This document shows positions 41,595 to 51,326 of a stretch of DNA of 64,000 nt, one piece after another. The DNA is taken from assembly GCF_014636175.1 (NCBI RefSeq), contig NZ_BMDW01000018.1, positions 1-64,000 of the forward strand, given 5' to 3'. The translations under genes were made by a program, and so were the position numbers. Below the pieces are notes generated by a model. That model was not told the DNA's origin. It saw only the letters and a list, made by a program, of their open reading frames with translations, and did no database searches. Numbering within the stretch: position 1 is the first letter of the stretch; the number at the start of each line of letters is the position of its first letter. Source of the stretch: Sphingomonas psychrolutea. Lineage in GTDB: Bacteria > Pseudomonadota > Alphaproteobacteria > Sphingomonadales > Sphingomonadaceae.

Positions 41595-42688
41595 TGGGTT
41601 GCCTTCGCTTTGGCGCGCCACGCGGCGCGCGCATCGACGCCGATATAGGCGAAATCGGTGAAGAAACCGTCGATGCCAAGGTCGAGAAAGCGCGTGATTT
41701 CGTCCGCCAGCCGACCGTGGACCGCGGGATCGGTGCCGGTGCGCAGACTTGGCGGCAGGAACACGTTCTCGGCGCGGAACGTCCAGGGATGCAAGCGCAG
41801 CCCCACCGCGTGCGCGTCCGCCACCAGCGTGGAGGGCGCATCGTCGCCCTTCTGGATCAAGTCCTTGTTGGGGCCGATGCCGTAGGCATAGCGTGCGACC
41901 GCGGTCAGGCCAGCTGGCGTCGCCATTGCGGCATAGCTGGGGGCGGCAGCGTCGGCGGGGGCACCGCTTGCGTCCATCAGCTGGATCAGCCGCAGACCCG
42001 TCATGGTGTGAAGCCGCTTGAGATTGTTCACCTCGAACGATTGGATGAATACGGGGTCGCCGGGCTTGCTCCACCCGGCCGCCTTCAATTGCGCGACGAG
42101 GCGGGCTTCCATCGGATGTCCGATCTGCGCGAAGTAGCTCGGATGCTTGGTCTCGGGGTAGATGCCGACCACCCGCCCGTTCGTGCTGTGCGTCTTGGCG
42201 AGCGCGATGACTTCGGCGAGCGTCGGGATTTCGAATTGCCCGTCATATTTCGCATTGTCGGGCCGCAGCTTGGGCAGCCGCTCGACCGCGCGGAGCGTCT
42301 TCAATTCGGCAAGCGTGAAATCCTCGGTGAACCAGCCGTTATGTTTCTCGCCATCGATCACCTTTTCGGTCCGGCGCGCGGCGAATTCGGGGTGCTTGGC
42401 GACATCGGTAGTGCCGGTAATGTCATTCTCGTGGCGGCACACGAACACGTCATCCTTGGTTAGCACCAGATCGGGCTCGATAAAATCCGCGCCCATCTCA
42501 ATCGCCAGCGTGTAGGAAGCGATCGTGTGTTCGGGGCGCAATCCGCTCGCGCCGCGATGGGCGATGACGGTCGGGGAAGTAAGTGCTTGCGACATCGGCA
42601 CAGTCTGCGCCGAAGCCGGCCCGGATGCCAGTGCCAGCACCACAGCAATGATATTTCGCTTGCGCAAGGACTGCGTAAAAAGTCTCAT
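41591..42688 (-). CDS. glpQ: Glycerophosphodiester phosphodiesterase, periplasmic
   Basis: A 365-residue GlpQ-type enzyme with a signal peptide (RNIIAVVLALASGPASAQ). The TIM-barrel GDPD motif is VIAHRGASGLRPEHTIASYTLAIEMGADFIEPDLVLTKDDVFVCRHE, with the catalytic His pair and Glu-x-Asp metal ligands. IYPETKHPSYF and the late GIDGFFTDF are also typical. It releases glycerol-3-phosphate from deacylated phospholipids. It heads a two-gene operon with the lipoprotein. Confidence 0.95.
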   Translation of the reverse strand: MRLFTQSLRKRNIIAVVLALASGPASAQTVPMSQALTSPTVIAHRGASGLRPEHTIASYTLAIEMGADFIEPDLVLTKDDVFVCRHENDITGTTDVAKHPEFAARRTEKVIDGEKHNGWFTEDFTLAELKTLRAVERLPKLRPDNAKYDGQFEIPTLAEVIALAKTHSTNGRVVGIYPETKHPSYFAQIGHPMEARLVAQLKAAGWSKPGDPVFIQSFEVNNLKRLHTMTGLRLIQLMDASGAPADAAAPSYAAMATPAGLTAVARYAYGIGPNKDLIQKGDDAPSTLVADAHAVGLRLHPWTFRAENVFLPPSLRTGTDPAVHGRLADEITRFLDLGIDGFFTDFAYIGVDARAAWRAKAKATQ

Positions 42689-42759
42689 ACTGCTACCTAT
42701 CCCAGGAAACCGATTTCGCGCGACCGCGTTACCCCAAACTCACAGGAGCGGCGATCCTC

Positions 42760-43251
42760 ATGCATTTCACGATCAACGGCACGGTTCACGAAGCCGAACC
42801 CGACATTCGCGCGTCGTTGCTCGACGTGCTGCGCGAACATGTCGGCCTGACGGGCACCAAAAAGGGCTGCGACCGCGGGCAATGCGGCGCGTGCACGATT
42901 CTGGTCAACGGTCGTCGGATCAATTCCTGTCTCACGCTCGCGGTCATGCATCAGGATGATGACATTCTGACGATCGAAGGGATCGGCAGCGCCGATAACC
43001 TGCATCCGCTCCAGGCGGCGTTCGTCAAGCATGACGGATACCAATGCGGTTATTGCACGCCGGGGCAGATTTGCTCGGCGGTCGGGATGCTCGATGAGGT
43101 GAAGAAGGGCTGGGCGAGCCATGTCAGCGCCGACCTCGACTCGGTCACGCTTGACGGACCTGAGATTTCGGAGCGGATGAGCGGAAACCTGTGCCGCTGC
43201 TCGGCTTATCCCAACATCGTCGACGCGATTTCCGAGGTAGCTGGCGCATGA
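42760..43251 (+). CDS. Molybdenum hydroxylase [2Fe-2S] subunit (PaoA/XdhC-like small chain)
   Basis: A 163-residue electron-transfer subunit. The plant-type [2Fe-2S] site is [22 protein letters not shown], and the second cluster is formed by CGYCTPGQI and [13 protein letters not shown]. There is no twin-arginine leader (unlike E. coli PaoA), so the complex should be cytoplasmic. The AGGAG before ATG is clear. TGA overlaps the FAD subunit ATG, and the whole operon is tightly coupled. Confidence 0.93.
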   Translation: MHFTINGTVHEAEPDIRASLLDVLREHVGLTGTKKGCDRGQCGACTILVNGRRINSCLTLAVMHQDDDILTIEGIGSADNLHPLQAAFVKHDGYQCGYCTPGQICSAVGMLDEVKKGWASHVSADLDSVTLDGPEISERMSGNLCRCSAYPNIVDAISEVAGA

Positions 43252-44222
43252 AAACCTTCGACTATGCGCGGGCCGACAGCCCCGAGGCGGCGGTAGCCGC
43301 CGGTGGCCGCTTCATCGCAGGCGGCACCAATTTGCTCGATCTGATGAAATTACAGATCGAGACGCCCGAGAAGCTGGTCGACATCTCGCGGCTCGATCTG
43401 GCGCAGGTCGAGCGCCGCGAGGATGGCGGGCTGACGATCGGCGCGCTGGTGCCGAACAGCGACCTTGCGGCGAATGCACATGTCGTTGATGGCTATCCGG
43501 TGCTGGCGCGGGCGTTGCTGGCGGGTGCGTCGGGGCAGCTTCGCAACAAGGCGTCGACCGGGGGCAATTTGCTCCAGCGAACGCGCTGTTACTATTTCTA
43601 CGACACCGCGATGGCGTGCAACAAGCGCGCGCCAGGTTCGGGCTGTTCGGCAATCGGCGGGTATAACCGCATCCTCGCGATCCTCGGCACCAGCGCGCAG
43701 TGCATCGCGACGCACCCGAGCGACATGGCGGTGGCGATGCGCGCGCTCGATGCGGTGATCGTGACATTGAAGCCGGATGGTGACCGGCGGCGGATTTCGA
43801 TCCACGATTTCTACCGGCTGCCGGGGGATACGCCGCAGATCGAAACCGATCTCGAGGCGGGCGAGCTGATCACCCATATCGACCTGCCACCGCCCCCCGC
43901 CGGGCAGCAACTGTACCGCAAGGTGCGCGACCGCGCATCCTATGCGTTCGCGCTGGTCTCGGTCGCTGGAATCGTCTCGGTCGAGGATGGCAAGATCGCG
44001 TCCGCCGCGCTGGCGTTCGGCGGGCTCGGGCCGATGCCGTGGCGCGATCCGGCGGTCGAGGCGGCGTTGATCGGGCAAGCCCCGTCGGATGCGGTGTTCG
44101 CCGCTGCCGCCGACGCGTTGCTGGCGGAGGCTAAAGGGTTCGGATCGAACGATTTCAAGATTCCCCTCACGCGCCGCGTCCTCATCGCCTCCTTGCGCGA
44201 ACTGACCGGAGCCTCGGCATGA
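43248..44222 (+). CDS. Molybdenum hydroxylase FAD-binding subunit (PaoB-like)
   Basis: A 324-residue CoxM/PaoB-type FAD subunit. The FAD loops are [15 protein letters not shown] and [13 protein letters not shown]. The cysteines in RTRCYYF...[10 protein letters not shown] fit the extra [4Fe-4S] cluster known in Pao[13 protein letters not shown] and the C-terminal domain are normal. Start and end overlap neighbours by ATGA. It passes electrons from the Mo centre and Fe-S subunit to an acceptor. Confidence 0.92.
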   Translation: MKTFDYARADSPEAAVAAGGRFIAGGTNLLDLMKLQIETPEKLVDISRLDLAQVERREDGGLTIGALVPNSDLAANAHVVDGYPVLARALLAGASGQLRNKASTGGNLLQRTRCYYFYDTAMACNKRAPGSGCSAIGGYNRILAILGTSAQCIATHPSDMAVAMRALDAVIVTLKPDGDRRRISIHDFYRLPGDTPQIETDLEAGELITHIDLPPPPAGQQLYRKVRDRASYAFALVSVAGIVSVEDGKIASAALAFGGLGPMPWRDPAVEAALIGQAPSDAVFAAAADALLAEAKGFGSNDFKIPLTRRVLIASLRELTGASA

Positions 44223-46447
44223 GCGGCACCAATGCGCTGACGATGGACAAGCCGACCCCGACGAGCTTGCTCGACACGGGTGCGCAGGGGATCATCGGTA
44301 AGGGCCTCGACCGAGTCGACGGGCCGCTCAAAGTGTCGGGTTCGGCGACCTATGCCGCCGAACATGCGATCGATAACGTTGCGTATGGTGTGCTCGTCGG
44401 CAGCAAGGTCGCGCGCGGCAAGATCGTGTCGGTCGATGCGGACAGCGTGCGCGGCCTGCCCGGGGTGATCGACGTCGTCACCGATTTCGAAACCTTCGCG
44501 CGCAACCCGCAACAGGGCGGCGAGACGACTGCGCCGACGCAGGGCGTCAAGGACGTGCAGTATTTCGGCGAGATCGTCGCGATCGTGCTGGCCGAGAGTT
44601 TCGAAGCAGCGCGTGATGCCGCGCAGCAGCTTACCGTAGCGTATGAAGAAGCGGAGGGCCGCTTCGATTTCGACGCGCTGAAGGGCGAGGCCGAGAAACC
44701 GGCGGCATCGGATCAAGTCCCGCCGCATTTCTCCGAAGGCGATATCGACTCCGCGATGGCCAATGCGGCAGTGTCGATCGACGTCACCTACACCACGCCG
44801 AGCCAGAACAGCGCGGCGATGGAGCCGCATGCGTCGATTGCCGTGTGGGACGAGCATGGCGCGCTGACGCTCTACGGATCGTATCAGATGCCGACCTCGG
44901 ATGCGCAGCAGCTTGCCAAGGCGCTCGGCGTCAGCGCGAAGAAGGTGCGGATCGTCGCGCCCTATATCGGCGGCGGCTTCGGCTCGAAGCTCGGCATCGC
45001 GCCCGAATCGGTCGCGGCGGCAATCGCCGCGCGCACCCTCGGGCGGCCGGTCAAGGCGGTGATGGCGCGGAGCCAAGTGTTCGACGCGACGGTGCGCCGA
45101 TCCAATACCGAACAGCGCATGCGGCTCGGCGCCGATGCGAGTGGCAAACTGACCGCGCTCGGCCATGAGACACTGACCAGCAATTTGCCCGATGAAGGAT
45201 TCTTCGAGCCGTGTGGGATCGGCACGCACTTCGCGTACGCCGCGCCGAACCGGCAGATCGACCATGACATCGTCCGGCTCGACTGGCTGCTGTCGGGGTC
45301 GATGCGCGCGCCGGGCGAGGCGTCGGGGATGCTCGCGCTCGAATGCGCGATGGACGAGCTGGCCGAGGCGGCGGGGATCGACCCGATCGAATTGCGCCGC
45401 ATCAATGAACCCGAGAGCGACCCCGATACGCAAGCGCCCTTCTCGACGCGGCAATTGTTGCGTTGTCTCGATGAGGGTGCCGCCAAGTTCGGCTGGGACA
45501 AGCGCGGCAAGGCCGGCACGACGCGCGACGGTGAATGGCTGATCGGCATGGGCGTGGCGGCGGCGGTACGCGGCAATATGCTGATGGAATCCTCGGCCCG
45601 CGTTACGCTGACGCGCGGGGGTCAAGCGATCGTCGAGACCGCGATGACCGATATCGGCACGGGTTCGTACACGATCCTCGCGCAGATCGCGGGCGAGCTG
45701 CTCGGCCTCCCGATCGAGCGGGTGAGCGTGAAGCTGGGCGATACTGACTTTCCACCGGCCGCCGGTTCGGGCGGATCGTGGGGTGCGGGATCGAGCGGCT
45801 CGTCGGTCTACCTCGCCTGCGAGACGACCCGCGAGCAACTGGCAAAAGCGATGAAGGTCGACCCGGAGGCGCTGACGCTCAAGGACGGCGAAGCGATCGC
45901 CGACAATCGCAAGGTGTCGATCGGCGAACTGGCGGGGATCGACGGGATCGTCGCGACGGGCACGATCTCGCCCGGAAAACAGGAAAAGGTGACCAAGCAA
46001 GCGAGCTATGGCGCGCACTTCGCCGAAGTCGGTGTGAACGTGGTGACGGGCGAAGTCCGCGTGCGCCGCATGCTCGGCGTGTTCGCGGCGGGGCGCATCC
46101 TCAACGCAAAAACAGCGCGCTCGCAATGCATCGGCGGGATGACCTTCGGCATCGGCGCTGCGCTGACCGAGGATCTGATCCACGACCCGCGCAACGGCAA
46201 GCTCGTCAACCGCGATCTCGCCGAATATCACGTGCCGGTGAATGCCGACGTGCCGCAGCAGGACGTTGTCTTCCTCGAAGAACGCGACGTCCACGCCAAT
46301 CCGATCCACGCCAAGGGCATTGGCGAGCTCGGCATTTCGGGCGCGGGCGCGGCAATTGCCAACGCGGTGTACAATGCGACTGGCGTGCGGGTGCGCGACT
46401 ACCCACTTACGCTGGACAAGATTTTGGACGGCTTGCCCGCACTCTGA
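44219..46447 (+). CDS. Molybdenum hydroxylase catalytic subunit 1 (PaoC-like)
   Basis: A 742-residue molybdopterin-cytosine-dinucleotide subunit of the xanthine oxidase family. Blocks include [71 protein letters not shown] and the C-terminal [24 protein letters not shown], whose Glu (GxGE) is the catalytic base. Sequence favours a PaoC-like aldehyde oxidoreductase for aromatic or small aldehydes over purines, but the substrate is unknown. A second catalytic-subunit gene follows 30 nt later. Confidence 0.93.
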   Translation: MSGTNALTMDKPTPTSLLDTGAQGIIGKGLDRVDGPLKVSGSATYAAEHAIDNVAYGVLVGSKVARGKIVSVDADSVRGLPGVIDVVTDFETFARNPQQGGETTAPTQGVKDVQYFGEIVAIVLAESFEAARDAAQQLTVAYEEAEGRFDFDALKGEAEKPAASDQVPPHFSEGDIDSAMANAAVSIDVTYTTPSQNSAAMEPHASIAVWDEHGALTLYGSYQMPTSDAQQLAKALGVSAKKVRIVAPYIGGGFGSKLGIAPESVAAAIAARTLGRPVKAVMARSQVFDATVRRSNTEQRMRLGADASGKLTALGHETLTSNLPDEGFFEPCGIGTHFAYAAPNRQIDHDIVRLDWLLSGSMRAPGEASGMLALECAMDELAEAAGIDPIELRRINEPESDPDTQAPFSTRQLLRCLDEGAAKFGWDKRGKAGTTRDGEWLIGMGVAAAVRGNMLMESSARVTLTRGGQAIVETAMTDIGTGSYTILAQIAGELLGLPIERVSVKLGDTDFPPAAGSGGSWGAGSSGSSVYLACETTREQLAKAMKVDPEALTLKDGEAIADNRKVSIGELAGIDGIVATGTISPGKQEKVTKQASYGAHFAEVGVNVVTGEVRVRRMLGVFAAGRILNAKTARSQCIGGMTFGIGAALTEDLIHDPRNGKLVNRDLAEYHVPVNADVPQQDVVFLEERDVHANPIHAKGIGELGISGAGAAIANAVYNATGVRVRDYPLTLDKILDGLPAL

Positions 46448-46477
46448 GCGGGCAAGCCAGGGGGGCGGAAAGCAATT

Positions 46478-48697
46478 ATGGCCGAGTTTAAGATGGACGC
46501 CGATCACCCCGGCATCGCGATGGACCGCGGGGTTCAGGGTGTGCTCGGTGTCGGCCTCGACCGCAGCGAAGGCGCGCTGAAGGTCAGCGGCACCGCCCGC
46601 TACGGCTATGAACACCGCGTCGAAGGCGATGTCGCCTATGGCTATCTCATCACCGCGCCCGCCGCCAAGGGCACGGTGACGGGCTTTGATGCTGATGCAG
46701 CGCGCGCGCTGCCCGGGGTGATCGACGTGATGCTCGACGATCCGCGCATCCCGCGTCAGGCCGCGGCGTTCGGGCCGGCGCATGCCGGGAATGACGCGAT
46801 CGACCATTGGGACCAAGTCGTCGGCGTCGCGATTGCCGAGAGTTTCGAGGCGGCGCGCGCGGCGGCGAAGGCAGTGGTGGTGCATGTCGAGCGCGAGCAG
46901 GGCCAGTTCGACACGATGGCAAACATCGCGCACGCCAACCCCCCGCCGCGCGATTCGCGTCTGCAGGATGTCGCCAAGGGCGATATCGACGCGGCGATGG
47001 CGGCGGCGCATGCAGCGGGCGGCGTGACGATCGATCAGGTCTACACCACCCCCAACCAGGTCCATGCCGCGATGGAACCGCATGCTTCGGTTGCGGTGTG
47101 GGACGGCGATCAATTGACGCTGCATTCGAGTTTGCAGATCCTCGCCGTCGCCAAGCCCATGCTCGCCAAGGCGATCGGCATTACGGCCGACAAGGTGCGG
47201 ATCCTGTCGCCCTATATCGGTGGCGGGTTCGGGTCGAAAATGCTCGGGCCGGAAGCGGTGCTCGCCGCGATTGCCGCGCAGAAGATCGGCCGCCCGGTCA
47301 AGATCGCGATGGCGCGGGCGCAATTGTTCCACAACATTTACCGCCGCACCGATACCAACCAGCGCATCCGCCTCGCCGCCGACAAGGACGGCAAATTGCT
47401 GGGTCTCGCGCATGACAGCGTGGTGAGCCAATGCCCCGATGGCGGCTTTATGGAGCCGGTCGCGTTGGGGTCGTTGGCGTTGTACGACGCGCCGGTCCGC
47501 CAATTCACGCACAAGGTGGTGACGCTCGACATGGTGATGGCGGGTGCGGTGCGTGCGCCGGGCGAGGCGGTCGGCACGCTCGCGCTCGAAACCGCGATCG
47601 ACGAAATCGCCGAAGCGCTGGGCCGCGATCCGATCGACTTCCGCAAGTTGAACGAGCCAGCGGTCGATCCGCTGACCGGCGCACCCTTTTCGACGCGCGC
47701 ACTGGTCGAGTGCCTCGATCAGGGGGCGGAAGCATTCGGCTGGGCCAAGCGGTCGCCGACACCGGGGCAGCGGCGCGAGGGTGAATGGCTGATCGGCATG
47801 GGCGTGGCGGCGGCGGTGCGGATCAATCTGCTGGTCGATTCGGAGGCGCGCGTGACGCTCAAGCCCGATGGCCGTGCGTTGGTCGAAACCGACATGACCG
47901 ATATCGGCACCGGCACCTATACGATCCTCGCACAAATCGCGGGGGAGGCGCTCGGCCTGCCGATGGAAAGTATCGACGTGGTGCTCGGCGATACCGATTT
48001 GCCGCCGGGCGCTGGATCGGGCGGGTCGTTCGGTGCGGCGAGTGCCGGGTCATCGGTTGCGCTCGCGTGCGAAGATGTCGTTGCGGTGCTGGCCGAGCGG
48101 ATGGACGCCAAGCCCGAGGACATGACGCTCAAGGACGGCCATGCGGTAGCGGGCAACCGCCGCGTGCCTTTGGGCGATCTGGTCGGCGCGGAGGCTTTGG
48201 TTGGAAAGGGCAAGATTTCGCAAGGCTCGAACGCCAAGACCTTCAGCCAGGCCGCGCATGGCGCGCAATTCGCCGAGGTTGCAGTGAATGTGGTGACCGG
48301 TGAAACCCGCGTGCGGCGGATGCTTGGCGTGTTCGAGGCGGGGCGGATTCTCAACGCCAAGCTCGCGCGTAGTCAGGCGATCGGCGGGATGATCTGGGGC
48401 ATCGGCTATGCGCTGATGGAGGATGCCGTGCTCGATCAGCGCTATGGCCAGTTCGTCAATCACGATCTCGGCGAATACCATATCCCCGCCCATGCCGACG
48501 TGCCGCCGCTCGACGTTTTGTTCATCGAAAAGATCGACCGGCACGCCAATCCGATCGGCGTGAAGGGGCTGGGCGAATTGTCGATTTCGGGCGCGGGCGC
48601 GGCGGTGACCAATGCGATCTACAATGCCTGCGGCGTGCGGGCGCGCGATTTTCCGCTGACGCTCGACAAGGTATTGGCGGGGTTGCCGGAAATCTAA
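46478..48697 (+). CDS. Molybdenum hydroxylase catalytic subunit 2, tandem paralogue
   Basis: A 739-residue paralogue of the preceding gene along its whole length. It keeps [54 protein letters not shown] and KGLGELSISGAGAAVTNAIYNACG, including the catalytic Glu. The two differ in active-site approach segments (for example [16 protein letters not shown] versus GEAVGTLALETAIDEI) and at the N-terminus, so substrate range may differ. It has its own ribosome-binding site. Only one small and one FAD subunit serve both. Confidence 0.92.
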   Translation: MAEFKMDADHPGIAMDRGVQGVLGVGLDRSEGALKVSGTARYGYEHRVEGDVAYGYLITAPAAKGTVTGFDADAARALPGVIDVMLDDPRIPRQAAAFGPAHAGNDAIDHWDQVVGVAIAESFEAARAAAKAVVVHVEREQGQFDTMANIAHANPPPRDSRLQDVAKGDIDAAMAAAHAAGGVTIDQVYTTPNQVHAAMEPHASVAVWDGDQLTLHSSLQILAVAKPMLAKAIGITADKVRILSPYIGGGFGSKMLGPEAVLAAIAAQKIGRPVKIAMARAQLFHNIYRRTDTNQRIRLAADKDGKLLGLAHDSVVSQCPDGGFMEPVALGSLALYDAPVRQFTHKVVTLDMVMAGAVRAPGEAVGTLALETAIDEIAEALGRDPIDFRKLNEPAVDPLTGAPFSTRALVECLDQGAEAFGWAKRSPTPGQRREGEWLIGMGVAAAVRINLLVDSEARVTLKPDGRALVETDMTDIGTGTYTILAQIAGEALGLPMESIDVVLGDTDLPPGAGSGGSFGAASAGSSVALACEDVVAVLAERMDAKPEDMTLKDGHAVAGNRRVPLGDLVGAEALVGKGKISQGSNAKTFSQAAHGAQFAEVAVNVVTGETRVRRMLGVFEAGRILNAKLARSQAIGGMIWGIGYALMEDAVLDQRYGQFVNHDLGEYHIPAHADVPPLDVLFIEKIDRHANPIGVKGLGELSISGAGAAVTNAIYNACGVRARDFPLTLDKVLAGLPEI

Positions 48698-48840
48698 ATC
48701 CTCCCCGGAACGGGGAGGGGGACCGTGAGCATTCAGCGAACGGTGGAGGGGGTGTGCCGCAGGCGGAACGCTTGTGGATATCCCCCTCCACCACTCGGCA
48801 GAAGATGCCGAGCGGTCCCCCTCCCCGTGCCGGGTAGGAT
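48697..48840. repeat. Paired-hairpin repeat, family C
   Basis: Outer arms at 48697-48725 (ATCCTCCCCGGAACGGGGAG) and 48813-48840, inverted. Inner stem GGTGGAGGGGGTGTG against ATATCCCCCTCCACCAC. It fills the gap between the second catalytic subunit and the XdhC-like gene, both plus strand, so it lies inside the transcript. A second copy is at 15681-15823. Confidence 0.9.
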
Positions 48841-48853
48841 CAAGGAGTGAAGA

Positions 48854-49774
48854 ATGCCCGATAACGATTCCGTCCTGACCGCCGCCGCCCAGTGGAAGGG
48901 CGAACCGCTCGCGCTTGCCACGGTGGTCTCCACCTGGGGTTCCGCGCCGCGCCCGCGCGGGAGCCACATGCTCGTCCATGCCGATGGCCGGTTCGAGGGG
49001 TCGGTGTCGGGCGGGTGCGTCGAAAGCGATATCCTCGCCACCGCCGCCGAGGTGATTGCCGGCGCGCCGTTCCAGCTCAAGAATTACGGCGTCGCCGATG
49101 CGGCGGCATGGGAAGTCGGTCTGCCGTGCGGTGGCGAGATTGCGGTGCTCGTCCAGCCGGTCTCGGCCGAGGGCTTCGACCCCGAACTGTTCGATCGCAT
49201 CGCCGAGGCGCAAGCGGCGGGCAAGGCACTCAGCGTCTCAACCGATCTCGCCAGCGGCCAAAGCTCGCTGAGACCGTTCGAGGGGGCGGCGTTCGTCAAC
49301 CGTTACGATCCGCCGCGCCGCTTGCTGATCGTCGGCGCGGTGCAGATCGCGCAGGCGCTCGCTGGGCTCGCGCGCGAACTCGGCATCGCCACGACGGTGA
49401 TCGATCCGCGCGCGCGCTTCCTGACCGAGGAGCGCTTTCCCGGCGTAACGCTCGATGATCGCTGGCCCGACGAGGCGGTCGAGGCGCTCGATCCCGGCCT
49501 CGCCAGCGCGGTGGTGACCCTCAGCCACGATACCAAGATCGACGATCCGGGGTTGATCGCCGCGCTGGCGCGCCCGACCGCCTATGTCGGTGCGCTCGGC
49601 TCGCGCCGCAGCCACGCCGCGCGGCGCGAGCGGTTGGCGTCGGCTGGGGTATCGCAAGCCGATCTCGACCGAATCGACGCGCCGGTCGGGCTCGATATCG
49701 GCGCGATCGGCCCGGCCGAGATCGCGCTGTCGATCGCGGCAGCGATGGTCGCTGCATTCAATCGCAAGGATTGA
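48854..49774 (+). CDS. XdhC/PaoD-like molybdenum cofactor maturation protein
   Basis: A 306-residue XdhC-family chaperone that binds molybdenum cofactor and inserts it, with sulfuration, into the catalytic subunit. The N-terminal domain has ATVVSTWGSAPRPRGSHMLV and GSVSGGCVESDI (conserved Cys). The C-terminal Rossmann-like domain has LLIVGAVQIAQALAGLARELG and TAYVGALGSRRSHAARR. It is downstream of the two catalytic subunits and upstream of the cytidylyltransferase-like gene. AGGAG precedes the ATG. Confidence 0.92.
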   Translation: MPDNDSVLTAAAQWKGEPLALATVVSTWGSAPRPRGSHMLVHADGRFEGSVSGGCVESDILATAAEVIAGAPFQLKNYGVADAAAWEVGLPCGGEIAVLVQPVSAEGFDPELFDRIAEAQAAGKALSVSTDLASGQSSLRPFEGAAFVNRYDPPRRLLIVGAVQIAQALAGLARELGIATTVIDPRARFLTEERFPGVTLDDRWPDEAVEALDPGLASAVVTLSHDTKIDDPGLIAALARPTAYVGALGSRRSHAARRERLASAGVSQADLDRIDAPVGLDIGAIGPAEIALSIAAAMVAAFNRKD

Positions 49775-49778
49775 GCCG

Positions 49779-50354
49779 ATGATCGCGCCTCAGGATTGCG
49801 CGCTGGTGCTGCTTGCGGCGGGCCGGTCCGAGCGGTTCGGCGACGCCGACAAGTTGCAGGAGTCGTTCCTGGGCCAACCGCTCGCCTTCCATGTCGTCAC
49901 CGCGCTCGAAGACATGCCGTTCAAGGCGCGTATTGCGGTGTGTTCGAACACCGATCTCGATTTCGCCAGTCGCGGGTACATTGTGGTGCAAAATGGTGCG
50001 CCGGAGGACGGCATGTCCGGTTCGGTCGTGCTCGGCGTTGCAGCGGCGCGCGCGCTGGGCTGCGAAGCGGTGGTGATCGCGCTCGCCGACATGCCGCGCG
50101 TGACCGCCGCGCACGTCCTGCGCTTGCTCGACGCCGCCGATGGGCCCGATAGCGTTGTCGCGTCGAGCAACGGCCTGCATCCCACCCCGCCCGCGCTGTT
50201 CGGGGCAGGGCAGTTCAGCACGCTGCTGCTGCTCGAAGGCGACTCGGGCGCGCGCGACCTGATCCGTGCCGGCCGCCGCGTGATCGCGCCAGAGGCCGAA
50301 TTGCTCGATATCGACCGGCCGGAAGATCTGGAGCGGTTGCGGGCGCTGGTTTGA
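49779..50354 (+). CDS. MocA/MobA-like nucleotidyltransferase
   Basis: A 191-residue NTP transferase: ALVLLAAGRSERFGDADKL is the nucleotide-binding loop, followed by GCEAVVIALADMPRVTAAH and a late LLLLEGDSGARDLI. MocA makes molybdopterin cytosine dinucleotide, the form used by PaoC-like enzymes, which fits the operon. The gene starts 5 nt after the XdhC-like gene stop. I start at ATG 49779; the longer frame overlaps XdhC. Confidence 0.9.
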   Translation: MIAPQDCALVLLAAGRSERFGDADKLQESFLGQPLAFHVVTALEDMPFKARIAVCSNTDLDFASRGYIVVQNGAPEDGMSGSVVLGVAAARALGCEAVVIALADMPRVTAAHVLRLLDAADGPDSVVASSNGLHPTPPALFGAGQFSTLLLLEGDSGARDLIRAGRRVIAPEAELLDIDRPEDLERLRALV

Positions 50355-50380
50355 TATCTGCGAAGCAGAGAAAGAGTTGT

Positions 50381-50456
50381 TCTCACACAAAGACGCAAAG
50401 GCACAAAGAAACGCTTCTTCTTCTTCCCCTTCGTGCCTTTGCGTCTTTGCGTGAGA
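50381..50456. repeat. Long hairpin repeat, family F (after the molybdenum operon)
   Basis: Left arm 50381-50408 (starts TCTCACACAAAGACGCAAAG) and right arm 50429-50456, inverted with few mismatches. It sits downstream of the molybdenum hydroxylase operon and before a convergent SDR gene, which suits a bidirectional terminator. Confidence 0.88.
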
Positions 50457-50479
50457 TAAATTTTCGCCGCTGCGCGGGA

Positions 50480-51187
50480 CTACCGCACGTAACTCGCGCC
50501 ATTCACGTCGAGCACCGCGCCGGTCATCGACGGTGGCGCGTCGAGCGCGAGGAAGCGCGCGATGTCTGCCACTTCCTCCGGCTGTGCGACGCGACCGAGC
50601 GGGATGTCGGCGAGCAATTTGTCGCCACCGCGGCTCGAAAGATAATCCTCAGCCATCCCCGTCATCGTGAAGCCGGGGCAGACCGCAAAGGCGAGGATAC
50701 CCTCGGCGGCATAACCGCGTGCGATCGACTTGGTCATCGCGACCATCCCCGCCTTGGACGCGGCATAGTGCCAATGCTGTGGCGAATCGCCGCGATAGGC
50801 GGCGCGGCTGGCGATGTTGACGATCCGTCCGGCGCACGCGCGCGCCTGCCAGTGCAGCACTGCGAGGCGGCATAATTCGGCCGACGCGGTTAAATTGATG
50901 CGCATCGTACGCTCCCAACCCGTGACCCAGGCCGCATCGTCCAGCGCGATCGGGTTGGCGTCGAACACCCCGGCATTGTTGATCAGTACGTCGATCCGAC
51001 CACCGAGCCGGTCGAGCGCGGCGTCCCAGAGCGCGCGTGGTGCGGCGGGGTCGGCGAAGTCGGCGGCGAGCGCGGTGGCGGTGGCGGTGGTCGCCTGGCC
51101 GATGACGGTTGCGCCTGACGCTTCGAGCGTGGCGAAGGTCGCAGCGCCAATGCCGCGCGAGGAACCGGTGAGGAGGATGTTGGTCAT
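50480..51187 (-). CDS. Short-chain dehydrogenase/reductase
   Basis: A 235-residue SDR: TGSSRGIG near the N-terminus, INNAG in the middle, the catalytic YAASK, and a C-terminal PGFTMTGMAEDYLS and MTGAVLDVNGASYV typical of 3-oxoacyl-ACP reductase-like (FabG-like) members. The substrate is unknown. It is monocistronic: the hairpins downstream belong to a repeat, and a family G repeat lies upstream toward the chemoreceptor gene. Confidence 0.87.
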   Translation of the reverse strand: MTNILLTGSSRGIGAATFATLEASGATVIGQATTATATALAADFADPAAPRALWDAALDRLGGRIDVLINNAGVFDANPIALDDAAWVTGWERTMRINLTASAELCRLAVLHWQARACAGRIVNIASRAAYRGDSPQHWHYAASKAGMVAMTKSIARGYAAEGILAFAVCPGFTMTGMAEDYLSSRGGDKLLADIPLGRVAQPEEVADIARFLALDAPPSMTGAVLDVNGASYVR

Positions 51188-51205
51188 GGGGGAGGTTTAG
51201 CGCAA

Positions 51206-51321
51206 ACCCTCTCCCTTAGGGAGAGGGTCGAGACGCGAATGCGGCGAGGGGTGAGGGTGAAGCGCGTCGCCCTCACCCTTCCGTCGCTTCGCTCCTCCCT
51301 CCCTCTCCCTAAGGGAGAGGG
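51206..51321. repeat. Triple-hairpin repeat, family G
   Basis: ACCCTCTCCCTTAGGGAGAG at 51206 and CCCTCTCCCTAAGGGAGAGG at 51301 are outer palindromes. Between them a stem GTGAGGGTGAA...CGCCCTCAC (51251-51276) forms a third hairpin. It lies between the SDR and chemoreceptor genes, both minus strand. Confidence 0.88.
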
Positions 51322-51326
51322 AATGA

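Noticed and set aside
43940..47935. A 1331-codon minus-strand frame antisense to the molybdenum hydroxylase genes
   Set aside because: It is antisense to three well-supported subunits, has Arg/His-rich low-complexity composition and matches nothing. It is a by-product of high-GC codon bias.
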